Shown here one piece after another: positions 1 through 6,183 of a stretch of DNA of 7,187 nucleotides. Under the pieces are notes generated by a model. It was not told where the DNA came from. It worked only from the letters and a program-made list of their open reading frames with translations, and ran no database searches. Both the position numbers and the translations under genes were made by a program. Numbering within the stretch: the first letter of the stretch is position 1; each line of letters starts with the position of its first letter. Origin of the DNA: Actinomycetota bacterium (GTDB lineage: Bacteria > Actinomycetota > Thermoleophilia > Solirubrobacterales > Solirubrobacteraceae); assembly GCA_005883905.1 (NCBI GenBank), contig VAYD01000064.1:1-7187 (forward strand). Direction: 5' to 3'.

Positions 1-396
1 GACCGCCACGAGTACGACACCTCGCTGTACGGCCACTTCGGGCAGGGGCTCGTGCACTGCCGGATCAACTTCGACCTGCGCTCGGCCGGAGGCGTGCAGA
101 AGTACCGCCACTTCATCGAGGAGGCCGCAGACCTGGTGGTCGAGCACGGCGGCTCGCTGTCGGGTGAGCACGGCGACGGGCAGTCGCGCGCGTGGGCGCT
201 GGAGAAGATGTACGGGCCCGAGCTCGTGGCGGCGTTCGGCGAGTTCCGCCGCATCTGGGATCCCGAGGGCGCGCTCGGGTGCTGTTCGAGATGGTGCGCG
301 GCCAGGTCATCACCGACGGCTGGCGCTCGAAGGAGGTCCACGAGGCGCTGGACCTGTGCCTGTCGTGCAAGGGCTGCAAGGGCGACTGCCCGGTGA
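1..396 (+). pseudogene. FAD-linked oxidase (D-lactate/glycolate dehydrogenase type), 5' part, broken by frameshift
   Basis: This is the C-terminal part of the FAD domain of a GlcD/Dld-like oxidase. The gene begins before the window, and the frame is open from base 1. Family hallmarks are visible: YGHFGQGLVHCRINFDL at bases 34-84, then GGSLSGEHGDGQSRA (bases 148-192), then the closing EFRRIWDPEGAL, which in relatives continues as NPGK. Homology stops at about base 276. From there this frame reads unrelated Cys/Arg-rich residues and ends at a TGA at 394-396, while the rest of the protein continues in the frame starting at 261. Intact relatives are membrane-associated flavoproteins of about 950-1000 residues that oxidise 2-hydroxyacids and pass electrons through Fe-S clusters to quinone. 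The substrate cannot be read from this fragment. I am confident of the family and fairly confident that the gene is disrupted as sequenced. An assembly error is possible. Confidence 0.8.
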
Positions 397-1430
397 ACGT
401 CGACATGGCCACCTACAAGGCCGAGTTCCTGCACCACCACTTCAAGCGCCGGCTGCGCCCGCTGCCCGCCTATTCGATGGGGCTGATCATGCTCCACGCG
501 CGGCTCGCGGCGCGGGCGCCGCGGCTCGTCAACGCGGTCACGCATGCGCCCGTCCTCAAGTCGCTGGTGAAGCTCGCCGGCGGGCTGACGACGCACCGCG
601 AGCTGCCGCCGTTCGCCGCGGAGCCGTTCGACCGCTGGTTCGCGCGGCGCACGCCGCTCAACCCGACCGGCACGCCGGTCGTGCTCTGGGTCGACACGTT
701 CAACACGTACCTGCACGCGGAGGTCGCCAAGGCTGCGGTGCTCGCGCTCGAGGACGCGGGCTGCCGCGTGATGGTGCCGGGCAGGGCGGTCTGCTGCGGG
801 CGGCCGCTGTACGACTACGGCATGCTCGGGCTGGCCGAGCGGCTGCTCCTGCGCGACCTCGAGGTGCTGCGGCCGCACATCCGCGCCGGCGTCCCGGTCG
901 TCGGCCTGGAGCCGAGCTGCGTGGCAGCGTTCCGCGACGAGCTGCCCGCGCTGCTGAGCTACGACGAGGACGCCCTGCGCCTCAGCCTGCAGACGCTGAC
1001 GCTGCCGGAGTTCCTGCTCGACCACCTGACGGACTACGAGCCGCCGCGACTGCACCGCAAGGCGATCGTGCACCTGCACTGCCACCACCGCGCGGTGCTC
1101 GGCGCCGACCAGGAGCTCGACCTGTTGCGGCGGATGGGTATGGACGCCCAGGCGCCGGACTTCGGCTGCTGCGGCCTCGCCGGCTCGTTCGGCTTCGAGC
1201 GCGACAAGTACGACGTGTCGATGAAGATCGGCGAGCGCCGGCTGCTGCCCGCCGTCCGCGAGGCGCCGGCTGACACGCTGATCGTCGGCGACGGCTTCTC
1301 CTGCAAGACCCAGATCCAGCACGCCACCTCGCGCCGCGCGCTGCACGTCGCGCAGCTGCTGGCGATGGCGATCGAGCACGGCCCGGACGGGCCGCCCGGG
1401 GACCGGCCCGAGCGCCTCTACCCGGACTAG
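192..1430 (+). CDS. Fe-S / CCG-domain half of the broken FAD-linked oxidase (GlpC/LutA/GlcF-like)
   Basis: This is the C-terminal electron-transfer half of the same oxidase. True homology begins at about base 261 (SRGRARVLFEMVRG). The ATG at 192 lies in out-of-frame sequence, so the first 23 residues read from it are not family sequence. The ATG at 291 is another possible internal start. Counting from 192, the 4Fe-4S motif CLSCKGCKGDCP uses C56, C59, C62 and C66. Two CCG-type cysteine repeats follow: CCG at 201-203 with SC at 243, and CCG at 326-328 with C371; HCHHRA at 296-301 lies between them. Relatives have an earlier cluster motif (CxxxGxCR...CPSY) just upstream of this point; it is absent, so one of the usual clusters is lost. 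The frame is otherwise open with normal codon bias, which suggests a recent break or a sequence error. It ends in TAG, overlapping the stop of the convergent regulator gene. Confidence 0.78.
   Translation: MGAGEDVRARARGGVRRVPPHLGSRGRARVLFEMVRGQVITDGWRSKEVHEALDLCLSCKGCKGDCPVNVDMATYKAEFLHHHFKRRLRPLPAYSMGLIMLHARLAARAPRLVNAVTHAPVLKSLVKLAGGLTTHRELPPFAAEPFDRWFARRTPLNPTGTPVVLWVDTFNTYLHAEVAKAAVLALEDAGCRVMVPGRAVCCGRPLYDYGMLGLAERLLLRDLEVLRPHIRAGVPVVGLEPSCVAAFRDELPALLSYDEDALRLSLQTLTLPEFLLDHLTDYEPPRLHRKAIVHLHCHHRAVLGADQELDLLRRMGMDAQAPDFGCCGLAGSFGFERDKYDVSMKIGERRLLPAVREAPADTLIVGDGFSCKTQIQHATSRRALHVAQLLAMAIEHGPDGPPGDRPERLYPD
262..276 (+). other. Deletion junction with microhomology inside the oxidase gene
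   Basis: This 15-base stretch (CCCGAGGGCGCGCTC) reads sensibly in two frames. In the upstream frame it gives PEGAL, the normal end of the FAD domain (WDPEGAL before NPG). In the downstream frame the same bases give SRGRAR, the normal start of the segment before LFEM. Both assignments hold across about 261-279, so the breakpoint cannot be placed more exactly. That ambiguity is expected when a deletion joins two short direct repeats. The family pattern, recalled rather than aligned, implies a loss of about 70-80 residues, with a length not divisible by three. Confidence 0.6.
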
Positions 1431-2155
1431 GCGGCGGAGACCGTGTTGTCGTTCGTCAGCTCGGCGAGCTGCTCTGCCGGGTCGCCGTGTAGCAGCCAGC
1501 CGGTGGGCGTGCGCTCGACGCAGCCGCGCTTGGCCAGGCCGGTGAGCGCGGTCGTCACGGACGGGCGCCGCGCTCCTACGAGCCGGCCGAGCGCCTCGTG
1601 CGTGAGCCGCAGCGGGACGCGGACGCCGTCGGGGCCCACGCGGCCCCAGCGCTCGGCGAGATGCCACATGAGCACCAACAGGCGCTCGTCGACGCGGGTC
1701 ACCTGACTGATCGCGAGTTGAAACGCAAGTGCTCGCGAGCGCTTGACGGCGCGTCCCGCCACGGCGTCCACGAGCACCGGCCACTTGCCGATCACCGCGG
1801 CGAAGTGGCGGTCTAGGACCGCGATGTTCGCCTTCTCCAGCACCTGCCACGTGACGTCGACCGGGATCGGATCGAAGTCGGCGTCCTGGTCCCACGGGCG
1901 CAGCAGGTCGCCGGCGCCCATGAGCTCGCTGGACATGCGGCCTGCGAACGACATGTCGCGGGTCAGCAGGCCGTCGACGAGCAGCAGCCCGACGAGCGGG
2001 TGGCTGCCGTCGTAGCAGGTCGACGGGTCCCATTCGCCGACCGGGATCTCCTTGACCTCTGCCAGCGCGTGGCGCGAAGCCACGGCGAAGACCTCAGGCG
2101 GAAGCGCCGAACCGAGATCGGGGTCGGCGTCCAGGACTCGCATGACGTTACCCAT
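1427..2155 (-). CDS. Crp/Fnr-family transcriptional regulator
   Basis: This is a 242-residue regulator. An N-terminal cyclic-nucleotide-binding-like beta roll spans about residues 25-120 (GLLLVDGLLTRDM, then SSELMGAGDLLRPWD). A dimerisation helix lies around 130-170. A winged helix-turn-helix spans about 183-222 (LTHEALGRLVGARRPSVTTA, ending in GWLLHGD). The beta-roll loop that holds cAMP phosphate in E. coli Crp (GE..ALL....R.A) is replaced by GAGDLLRPWD, so cAMP binding is unlikely. There are only two cysteines (C47, C212) and no FNR-type N-terminal cluster motif. I chose the ATG at 2155 because AGGGA (bases 2162-2166) sits six bases upstream and family-like sequence begins there. The longer frame to 2383 would overlap ctaG and looks like non-coding translation. 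The gene is divergent from ctaG with a 59-bp gap and convergent with the oxidase gene. The effector and regulon are unknown. Confidence 0.88.
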   Translation of the reverse strand: MGNVMRVLDADPDLGSALPPEVFAVASRHALAEVKEIPVGEWDPSTCYDGSHPLVGLLLVDGLLTRDMSFAGRMSSELMGAGDLLRPWDQDADFDPIPVDVTWQVLEKANIAVLDRHFAAVIGKWPVLVDAVAGRAVKRSRALAFQLAISQVTRVDERLLVLMWHLAERWGRVGPDGVRVPLRLTHEALGRLVGARRPSVTTALTGLAKRGCVERTPTGWLLHGDPAEQLAELTNDNTVSAA

Positions 2156-2214
2156 CTGACATCCCTGTTCCCGCGTCCGGTGTATTGCAATCCCAAACCC
2201 AGGGTACGTAGCGA
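2156..2214. promoter_or_regulatory. Divergent regulator/ctaG promoter region
   Basis: This 59-bp gap between two divergent starts must hold both promoters, or leaders that overlap the neighbouring genes. It contains the perfect 8-bp palindrome ATTGCAAT at 2184-2191, an AT-rich island in very GC-rich DNA and a candidate operator core or promoter element. Ribosome binding sites are visible at both ends: AGGGA for the regulator (2162-2166, minus strand) and AGGG for ctaG (2201-2204). I could not identify convincing -35/-10 pairs. Confidence 0.45.
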
Positions 2215-3021
2215 TTGGTGAGCGCCTGGACGCTCGATCCAGTGCAGGTCGTGCCACCCGCCCTGTACGCCGCGGTGTACGCCAAGCGCGCTCACACGCT
2301 GGCCGGCAAGGGCCGCCCCGTCCCACTGGGCAAGCAGGCGTGCATGTACACGGGCCTCGCGGTCGTGGTGGCGGCCCTGGCATTGCCGTTCGATACGGCG
2401 CGCCGGTTCGACGGGCACATGGCGCAGCACCTCCTGCTCGGGGATCTCGCGCCCCTGCTGGTGGTGCTGGGGCTCGACGGGCGGATCCTTCGCCCGGTCC
2501 TCGCGTTCCGGCCGGTGCGGTGGCTGCGCCGGCTGGCGTACCCGCCGGTGGCGCTGGCGCTGTGGGCGCTGAACCTGTGCGCGTGGCACACGCCCGCCCT
2601 GTACGTGGCGGCGCTCGATCACGACCTCGTTCACGCGCTGGAGCACGGGATGTTCTTCACGTGCGGAGCGCTCATGTGGGCGGCCGTCGTCGAGCCGCTG
2701 CCCGGCCCGCGCTGGTTCGGCACCGCCTGGAAGGCCGCCTACGTGCTCGCCGTCCGGACCGTCGGCGCCGCGCTCGCGACCGCGTTCCTCTTCGCCGGCC
2801 GCCCGGTCTACAGCGCGTACGCGCTCGACGACCAGCGAGTCGCCGGCGGCATCATGCTCATCGAGGGCGCGGTCGTGACCCTGATCGCGTTCGCCTGGTT
2901 CTTCCTGCGCTGGACCCGCGAGGCCGAGCTGCGCCAGTCGCTCCTCGACGCCGGCACCGACCGGCTCCTCGCCGAGCGCGCGGGCCGCTACGGGACCTCG
3001 CCGCTGGCGCCGCGCCCCTGA
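2215..3021 (+). CDS. ctaG: Cytochrome c oxidase assembly factor, CtaG (caa3) family
   Basis: This 268-residue polytopic membrane protein belongs to the CtaG family found with actinobacterial and Bacillus caa3/aa3 oxidases, which is implied in copper delivery or CuB assembly for subunit I. Family-typical membrane histidine motifs are present: HMAQHLLLGDLAP (H68, H72), the AWHTPALY segment (H125) and DHDLVHALEHGMFF (H136, H140, H144). I count about six or seven hydrophobic segments, near residues 43-60, 73-90, 108-124, 144-160, 172-194 and 211-230. The C-terminal tail is charged (LRWTREAELRQ). The start is either TTG at 2215, ten bases after AGGG, or GTG at 2218; the two differ by one residue. 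It lies divergent from the Crp-like regulator and converges on the qcr operon, consistent with a role in maturing the oxidase encoded there. The family call is strong. The exact biochemical role of this CtaG type is less settled than that of the unrelated Cox11-type CtaG. Confidence 0.92.
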   Translation: MVSAWTLDPVQVVPPALYAAVYAKRAHTLAGKGRPVPLGKQACMYTGLAVVVAALALPFDTARRFDGHMAQHLLLGDLAPLLVVLGLDGRILRPVLAFRPVRWLRRLAYPPVALALWALNLCAWHTPALYVAALDHDLVHALEHGMFFTCGALMWAAVVEPLPGPRWFGTAWKAAYVLAVRTVGAALATAFLFAGRPVYSAYALDDQRVAGGIMLIEGAVVTLIAFAWFFLRWTREAELRQSLLDAGTDRLLAERAGRYGTSPLAPRP

Positions 3022-3022
3022 C

Positions 3023-3072
3023 AGGGGTCAGGTCTTTCTTTGCCGCATGTGGCAATGAAAGACCTGACCCCT
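3023..3072. repeat. 50-nt near-perfect palindrome between convergent genes (REP/MITE-like; possible bidirectional terminator)
   Basis: The arm AGGGGTCAGGTCTTTC (3023-3038) pairs perfectly over 16 bp with GAAAGACCTGACCCCT (3057-3072). After one T-T mismatch (3039/3056), TTGCC (3040-3044) pairs with GGCAA (3051-3055). A G-T wobble (3045/3050) then closes a CATG loop. The element begins two bases after the ctaG stop and ends eight bases before the qcrB stop, almost filling the gap. It would fold in transcripts from either side and could stop transcription or protect 3' ends. There is no clean U-tract on either strand, only CTTTC after the plus-strand stem, so a classic intrinsic terminator is not certain. 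Its AT content and symmetry suggest a short mobile palindrome of the kind moved by IS200/RAYT transposases. No second copy or transposase is in this window. Confidence 0.8.
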
Positions 3073-3080
3073 TTCGGATC

Positions 3081-4445
3081 TCAGCTCGCCGGCAGCCGCG
3101 CCGCCGCCGCCTCGGCTTCGGCGAGCTCGCGCTCGGCGTCGATCCGCTCGGCCTCCTGAAGGGCCAGGCATACGCGTCGCGTCACGAAGTAGGCGACGAA
3201 CGGCAGCACGAGCGAGGCCACGCGGTAGAACCAGATCTGGCCCTCGTAGCTCAGGCCGAGGAAGACGTACATCCGGTCGGCCGAGCCGGCGACGAAGATC
3301 AGCGAGACCCAGGTGAGGAACGCCATGCCGAACGCCGTGCGGCCGGGGGCGTCGCGGGGACGGTCGGCGAGGTTGTGGGTCGAGCCGTCGCGCGTCAGTC
3401 GCCGCTCGGCGGCCGGGACCGCGAGCAGGACGAGGAGCACGACCAGCGGGAACAGCGCGCCGCCCCAGAACGGGTTGCCGACGAGCGTGTAGTCGCCGAT
3501 CGTCAGGTCGAAGCCCGGCACCAGGCGCAACGCTCCGATCAGCCAGCCGAGGTACCAGTCGGGCTGTGCGCCGTTGGTGCCCTGCGCCACTTGATAGGGA
3601 CCCCACTGCCAGATCGGGTTGATCTGCACGAGCCCGCCGAGCAGGAACAGCACGGCCGCAACCGCGAGCATCAGCCCGAGCGAGCGCGGCGTCTGCGCGG
3701 GGAACGCCGGCAGCCCGATCACGCGCCGCTCGGTCGCCCGCGGCGACATCCGGAACTGCGTGTGGTGGTGGCGCATCACGAGCGCCAGGTGCAGCACGAT
3801 CAGCGTCGCGATCAGCGCCGGGAAGATCAGGACATGGGCGATGTACATCCGCGACTCGAACGCGTGGACGCCCGGGAACTGCCCGCCCCAGATCGCCAGC
3901 GCGAGGTTGCCGCCGATGATCGGCATCGACAGCGCCACCCCGTAGCCGATCGCCAGGCCCATGCCCGACAGCAGGTCGTCGACCATCGAATAGCCGAGGT
4001 AGCCCTCGAGCAGCGACGTGAAGAGCATCAGCAGCCCGATCGTCCAGATCAGCGTGCGCGGCCGCCGGAACGCGCCCGTGAAGAACACGCGCATCAGGTG
4101 CAGGATCACCGCCGCGACGAACACGTCCGCCGCCCAGTGGTGGGTCTGGCGGAACAGCAGCCCGGCGTTGCGCTCGTAGGAGATGTCGACGACCGACTTA
4201 TAGGCCTGGCTCATCTCCATCCCGCGCAACGGCGCGTAGACGCCGTTGTACGTGGTCTTGGCGAGGCTCGGCTCGAAGAAGAGCGTCAGGTAGATCCCGG
4301 TGCCGACGAGGACGATGAACGCGTACAGCGCGACCTCGCCCAGCAGGAACGACCAGTGGTCCGGGAACGCGTAGCGCAGCGTCTTTCGCAGCAGCGGCGA
4401 CGCGCCGGTGCCACGGTCCAGGTAGGCGACCGCTCGGCGGATCAT
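3081..4445 (-). CDS. qcrB: Menaquinol:cytochrome c reductase, cytochrome b subunit
   Basis: This is the 454-residue cytochrome b subunit of the actinobacterial bcc complex. It binds hemes bL and bH and forms the quinol oxidation and reduction sites. Heme ligands are visible: H102 and H116 in helix B (QTHHWAADVFVAAVILH) and H204 and H219 in helix D (AHVLIFPALIATLIVLH). The helix D spacing of 15 is of the b6 type rather than the mitochondrial 14. The Qo motif is PDWY (residues 295-298) in place of the classic PEWY. Further hydrophobic segments lie near 256-274, 328-345, 371-388 and 407-422, giving a full-length fused b6/subunit IV-type protein. The tail after 428 is charged and probably helical (EAERIDAERELAEAEAAAAR). 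The ATG start shares its A with the TGA of qcrA (TGATG), indicating translational coupling. It is the last gene of the operon, and the palindrome lies just beyond its stop. The longer in-frame extension to 5219 is shadow sequence from qcrA. Confidence 0.95.
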   Translation of the reverse strand: MIRRAVAYLDRGTGASPLLRKTLRYAFPDHWSFLLGEVALYAFIVLVGTGIYLTLFFEPSLAKTTYNGVYAPLRGMEMSQAYKSVVDISYERNAGLLFRQTHHWAADVFVAAVILHLMRVFFTGAFRRPRTLIWTIGLLMLFTSLLEGYLGYSMVDDLLSGMGLAIGYGVALSMPIIGGNLALAIWGGQFPGVHAFESRMYIAHVLIFPALIATLIVLHLALVMRHHHTQFRMSPRATERRVIGLPAFPAQTPRSLGLMLAVAAVLFLLGGLVQINPIWQWGPYQVAQGTNGAQPDWYLGWLIGALRLVPGFDLTIGDYTLVGNPFWGGALFPLVVLLVLLAVPAAERRLTRDGSTHNLADRPRDAPGRTAFGMAFLTWVSLIFVAGSADRMYVFLGLSYEGQIWFYRVASLVLPFVAYFVTRRVCLALQEAERIDAERELAEAEAAAARLPAS

Positions 4446-5437
4446 CAGGTCGGCCCCCGGCTGCGCACCGTGCTGTAGCTCGGCCCGACCTGGCCCGAGA
4501 AGTTCCCGCCGGCGCGCAGCACCCCGTCGCTGCCGACCATCAGCGGAAGCTGCGGCAGCGGCCGGCCGGCCGGGCCGAAGATGACCTCGCCGCCGCGCGC
4601 CGGATCGAATGTCGAGTAGTGGCACGGGCACACCAGCGCCGGCCGCGGCTGCGTCGGTGCGAACGTCGGCTTGCGGTAGAGCGCGATCGCGCAGCCCGCG
4701 TGCGTGCAGACCTTCGAGAACGCGACGATGCCCATCGGCGCCCACTGCGCCCGCTCCGGCGGCAGCTTGAGCTGCGCCGGCGGCAGCCGCACGACGACGA
4801 CCGGCGCGCCGAGCAGGTCGCGCTTGGCGTGCTCCGGGAACGCGGTGTAGAACGTCTCCTCCTCGACCTGGTCGGCGAACATCGGCTTGCCGTCGTCGCC
4901 GATCAGCCGCAGCCCACGCCGCCAGGGCGTGTCGCGCAGCTCGTCCGTGTCCAGCAATGGGCCGAGTGTCAGCGCGGGCGTGATCGCCGCCAGTCCCACC
5001 GCCGCGCCTGCCGCCCCGCCCGCGGTGATCAGCAGCTTCTTGCGCGTGATGCGCGAGCCGGATTCGCGCACGATCTGGTCGATCGCCTCCTCCTCCGACG
5101 GGTGCTCGGGGTCGTGGTAGTCCTCCTCGACCTCCTCCTCGGGCACGAGATGCTTGCCGGCGGTGATGAGCGCGATGGCGAGGAACAGGAACGCCCCGCC
5201 GAGCGTGAGCCCCTCCCATTGGGTGCGGTTGCCGACGCTCTCGGTGGCGTAGACGAACATGAACCCGACTCCCAAGAGCGCCGCGACGAGCAGCAGCGCG
5301 GCCACCGCCAGCTCCGCTCCGCGCGGCGCCGGCGGACCGGGCGACACGATCGGGCCCGAGGGCCCGGGCGGCTCCTCGGAGCGCCGCCGCCGGAACCCGT
5401 TGATGATCGCCAGCAGCGCCAGGAAGAACCGCTTCAC
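4445..5437 (-). CDS. qcrA: Menaquinol:cytochrome c reductase, Rieske [2Fe-2S] subunit
   Basis: This is the 330-residue Rieske subunit, which takes one electron from menaquinol at the Qo site and passes it to the QcrC hemes. The 2Fe-2S site is complete: CTHAGC (C244, H246, C249) and CPCHYSTF (C270, C272, H273), with F277 closing box II. It has the three-helix actinobacterial form: helices at about 40-64, 77-95 and 134-156, with an acidic loop between helices 2 and 3 (PEEEVEEDYHDPEHPSEEE, 99-117). TRKKLLITAGG just before helix 3 is where Streptomyces QcrA carries a Tat signal; here the motif is Arg-Lys, not Arg-Arg. The N-terminus is basic and then proline-rich (FRRRRSEEPPGPSGP). I chose the GTG at 5437 because a perfect AAGGAGG lies eight bases upstream and because it overlaps the qcrC stop as GTGA. 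The longer ORF to 5545 would run back into qcrC. Confidence 0.95.
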   Translation of the reverse strand: MKRFFLALLAIINGFRRRRSEEPPGPSGPIVSPGPPAPRGAELAVAALLLVAALLGVGFMFVYATESVGNRTQWEGLTLGGAFLFLAIALITAGKHLVPEEEVEEDYHDPEHPSEEEAIDQIVRESGSRITRKKLLITAGGAAGAAVGLAAITPALTLGPLLDTDELRDTPWRRGLRLIGDDGKPMFADQVEEETFYTAFPEHAKRDLLGAPVVVVRLPPAQLKLPPERAQWAPMGIVAFSKVCTHAGCAIALYRKPTFAPTQPRPALVCPCHYSTFDPARGGEVIFGPAGRPLPQLPLMVGSDGVLRAGGNFSGQVGPSYSTVRSRGPT

Positions 5438-6183
5438 GAGCCGAGCCTCCTTCCGATCACCATGCACGTCGCGATCAGCACGACCGCAGCGAGCAGCCAC
5501 GTGATCATCCCCTCCGGGAACGGGCCGAGGTTGCCGATCCCCCACCCGCCGCGATCCTGCGGATGCTGCGTGAGCTGGACATAGCGCACGAGCGAGTCCA
5601 GCTGCGAGGGCGTGATCTCGCGGTCGGAGAACCTCGGCATCAGGTACGGGCCGGTGCGCACCGCTTCAGCGATCTGCGTCGCCGTCGCCTGGTCGAGCGG
5701 CGGCACGCGCGCGCCCGTCACGACGCCGCCCTGCCCGGCGATCTGGTGGCAGCCGGCGCAGTGGCTCGTGAACAGGCGCAGGCCCTCGTTCAGACTCCCG
5801 CGCTGCGGATGCGGCGTCGGGATCGGCGGCCCGTTGCCGAGCGATGCGACGTACGCGATCAGCGCGCGCAGCTCACGTTCGCTGAACTCCACGCGCCCGC
5901 GCTTGGGCTGCTCGTCGGGATGGTTGAGCGGCATGTAACCCGTGCGCAGGTAGAAGTCCGCCGCCTGCGCGCCCGCGTCGCGCAGCGAGGGGGCCCGGTC
6001 CGGCGTCCCGCGCCCGGCAACGCCATGGCACGTCGAGCAGTTGCCGGCGTACAGCGCGGCGCCGAGGTCGATCGGGGACAGCGCGGTCTCGTTCGCCGGC
6101 CGCGCGACCCCGGCGGGCGGCTGCGCCTGCGCCGGCGCAGCCGCCGCCGCCAGCGCCACCAGCACGACCGCCAGGCGCCTCAT
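5434..6183 (-). CDS. qcrC: Menaquinol:cytochrome c reductase, diheme cytochrome c subunit
   Basis: This 249-residue membrane-anchored diheme cytochrome c carries electrons from the Rieske protein to the CuA site of the aa3 oxidase, replacing a soluble cytochrome c in Actinobacteria. Two heme motifs are present: CSTCH (C49, C52, H53) and CAGCH (C142, C145, H146). M84 (TGYMPLNHP) and M182 (GPYLMPRF) are likely sixth ligands. The N-terminus is a Sec-type signal (MRRLAVVLVALAAAAAPAQA), possibly cleaved after AQA. A C-terminal helix (about 226-245, ITWLLAAVVLIATCMVIG) anchors the protein with both c domains outside. The ATG at 6183 overlaps the stop of the upstream small gene as ATGA, and its own TGA overlaps the qcrA start as GTGA. 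The much longer open frame to 6522 is shadow sequence over the upstream gene. Residue count and layout match the family. Confidence 0.95.
   Translation of the reverse strand: MRRLAVVLVALAAAAAPAQAQPPAGVARPANETALSPIDLGAALYAGNCSTCHGVAGRGTPDRAPSLRDAGAQAADFYLRTGYMPLNHPDEQPKRGRVEFSERELRALIAYVASLGNGPPIPTPHPQRGSLNEGLRLFTSHCAGCHQIAGQGGVVTGARVPPLDQATATQIAEAVRTGPYLMPRFSDREITPSQLDSLVRYVQLTQHPQDRGGWGIGNLGPFPEGMITWLLAAVVLIATCMVIGRRLGS
5446..5452 (-). promoter_or_regulatory. Strong Shine-Dalgarno (AAGGAGG) fixing the qcrA start
   Basis: The minus strand reads AAGGAGG eight bases before the GTG at 5437, inside the last codons of qcrC. It is the best ribosome binding site seen in the operon. It decides the qcrA start against the longer open frame and may offset the weak GTG codon. 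Confidence 0.8.

Noticed and set aside
255..290. Programmed ribosomal frameshift in the oxidase gene
   Set aside because: A frameshift alone would not explain the missing family segment between the two halves, and there is no slippery heptamer. A deletion or assembly error fits better.
2156..2383. N-terminal extension of the Crp-like gene to 2383
   Set aside because: It would cover the ctaG start and reads as Arg/Pro/Cys-rich non-family sequence. The ATG at 2155 has a ribosome binding site at the right distance.
3023..3072. CRISPR repeat or riboswitch reading of the palindrome
   Set aside because: Only one copy is present with no spacer pattern. It follows stop codons on both sides rather than preceding a gene.
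2340..4478. A 712-residue plus-strand open frame running over ctaG, the palindrome and the antisense of qcrB
   Set aside because: It is rich in Arg, Ala, Gln, Glu and Asp with no domain. It spans two well-supported genes on opposite strands and is an out-of-frame shadow of GC-rich coding DNA.
4446..5219. N-terminal extension of the qcrB open frame to 5219
   Set aside because: The extra residues are low-complexity Arg/Ala/Gly sequence lying over qcrA in another frame. QcrB homology starts at the ATG at 4445.
4619..5584. Plus-strand 321-residue open frame opposite qcrA
   Set aside because: It is Arg/Asp/Glu-rich with no recognisable domain, and is antisense to a Rieske gene with complete cluster motifs.
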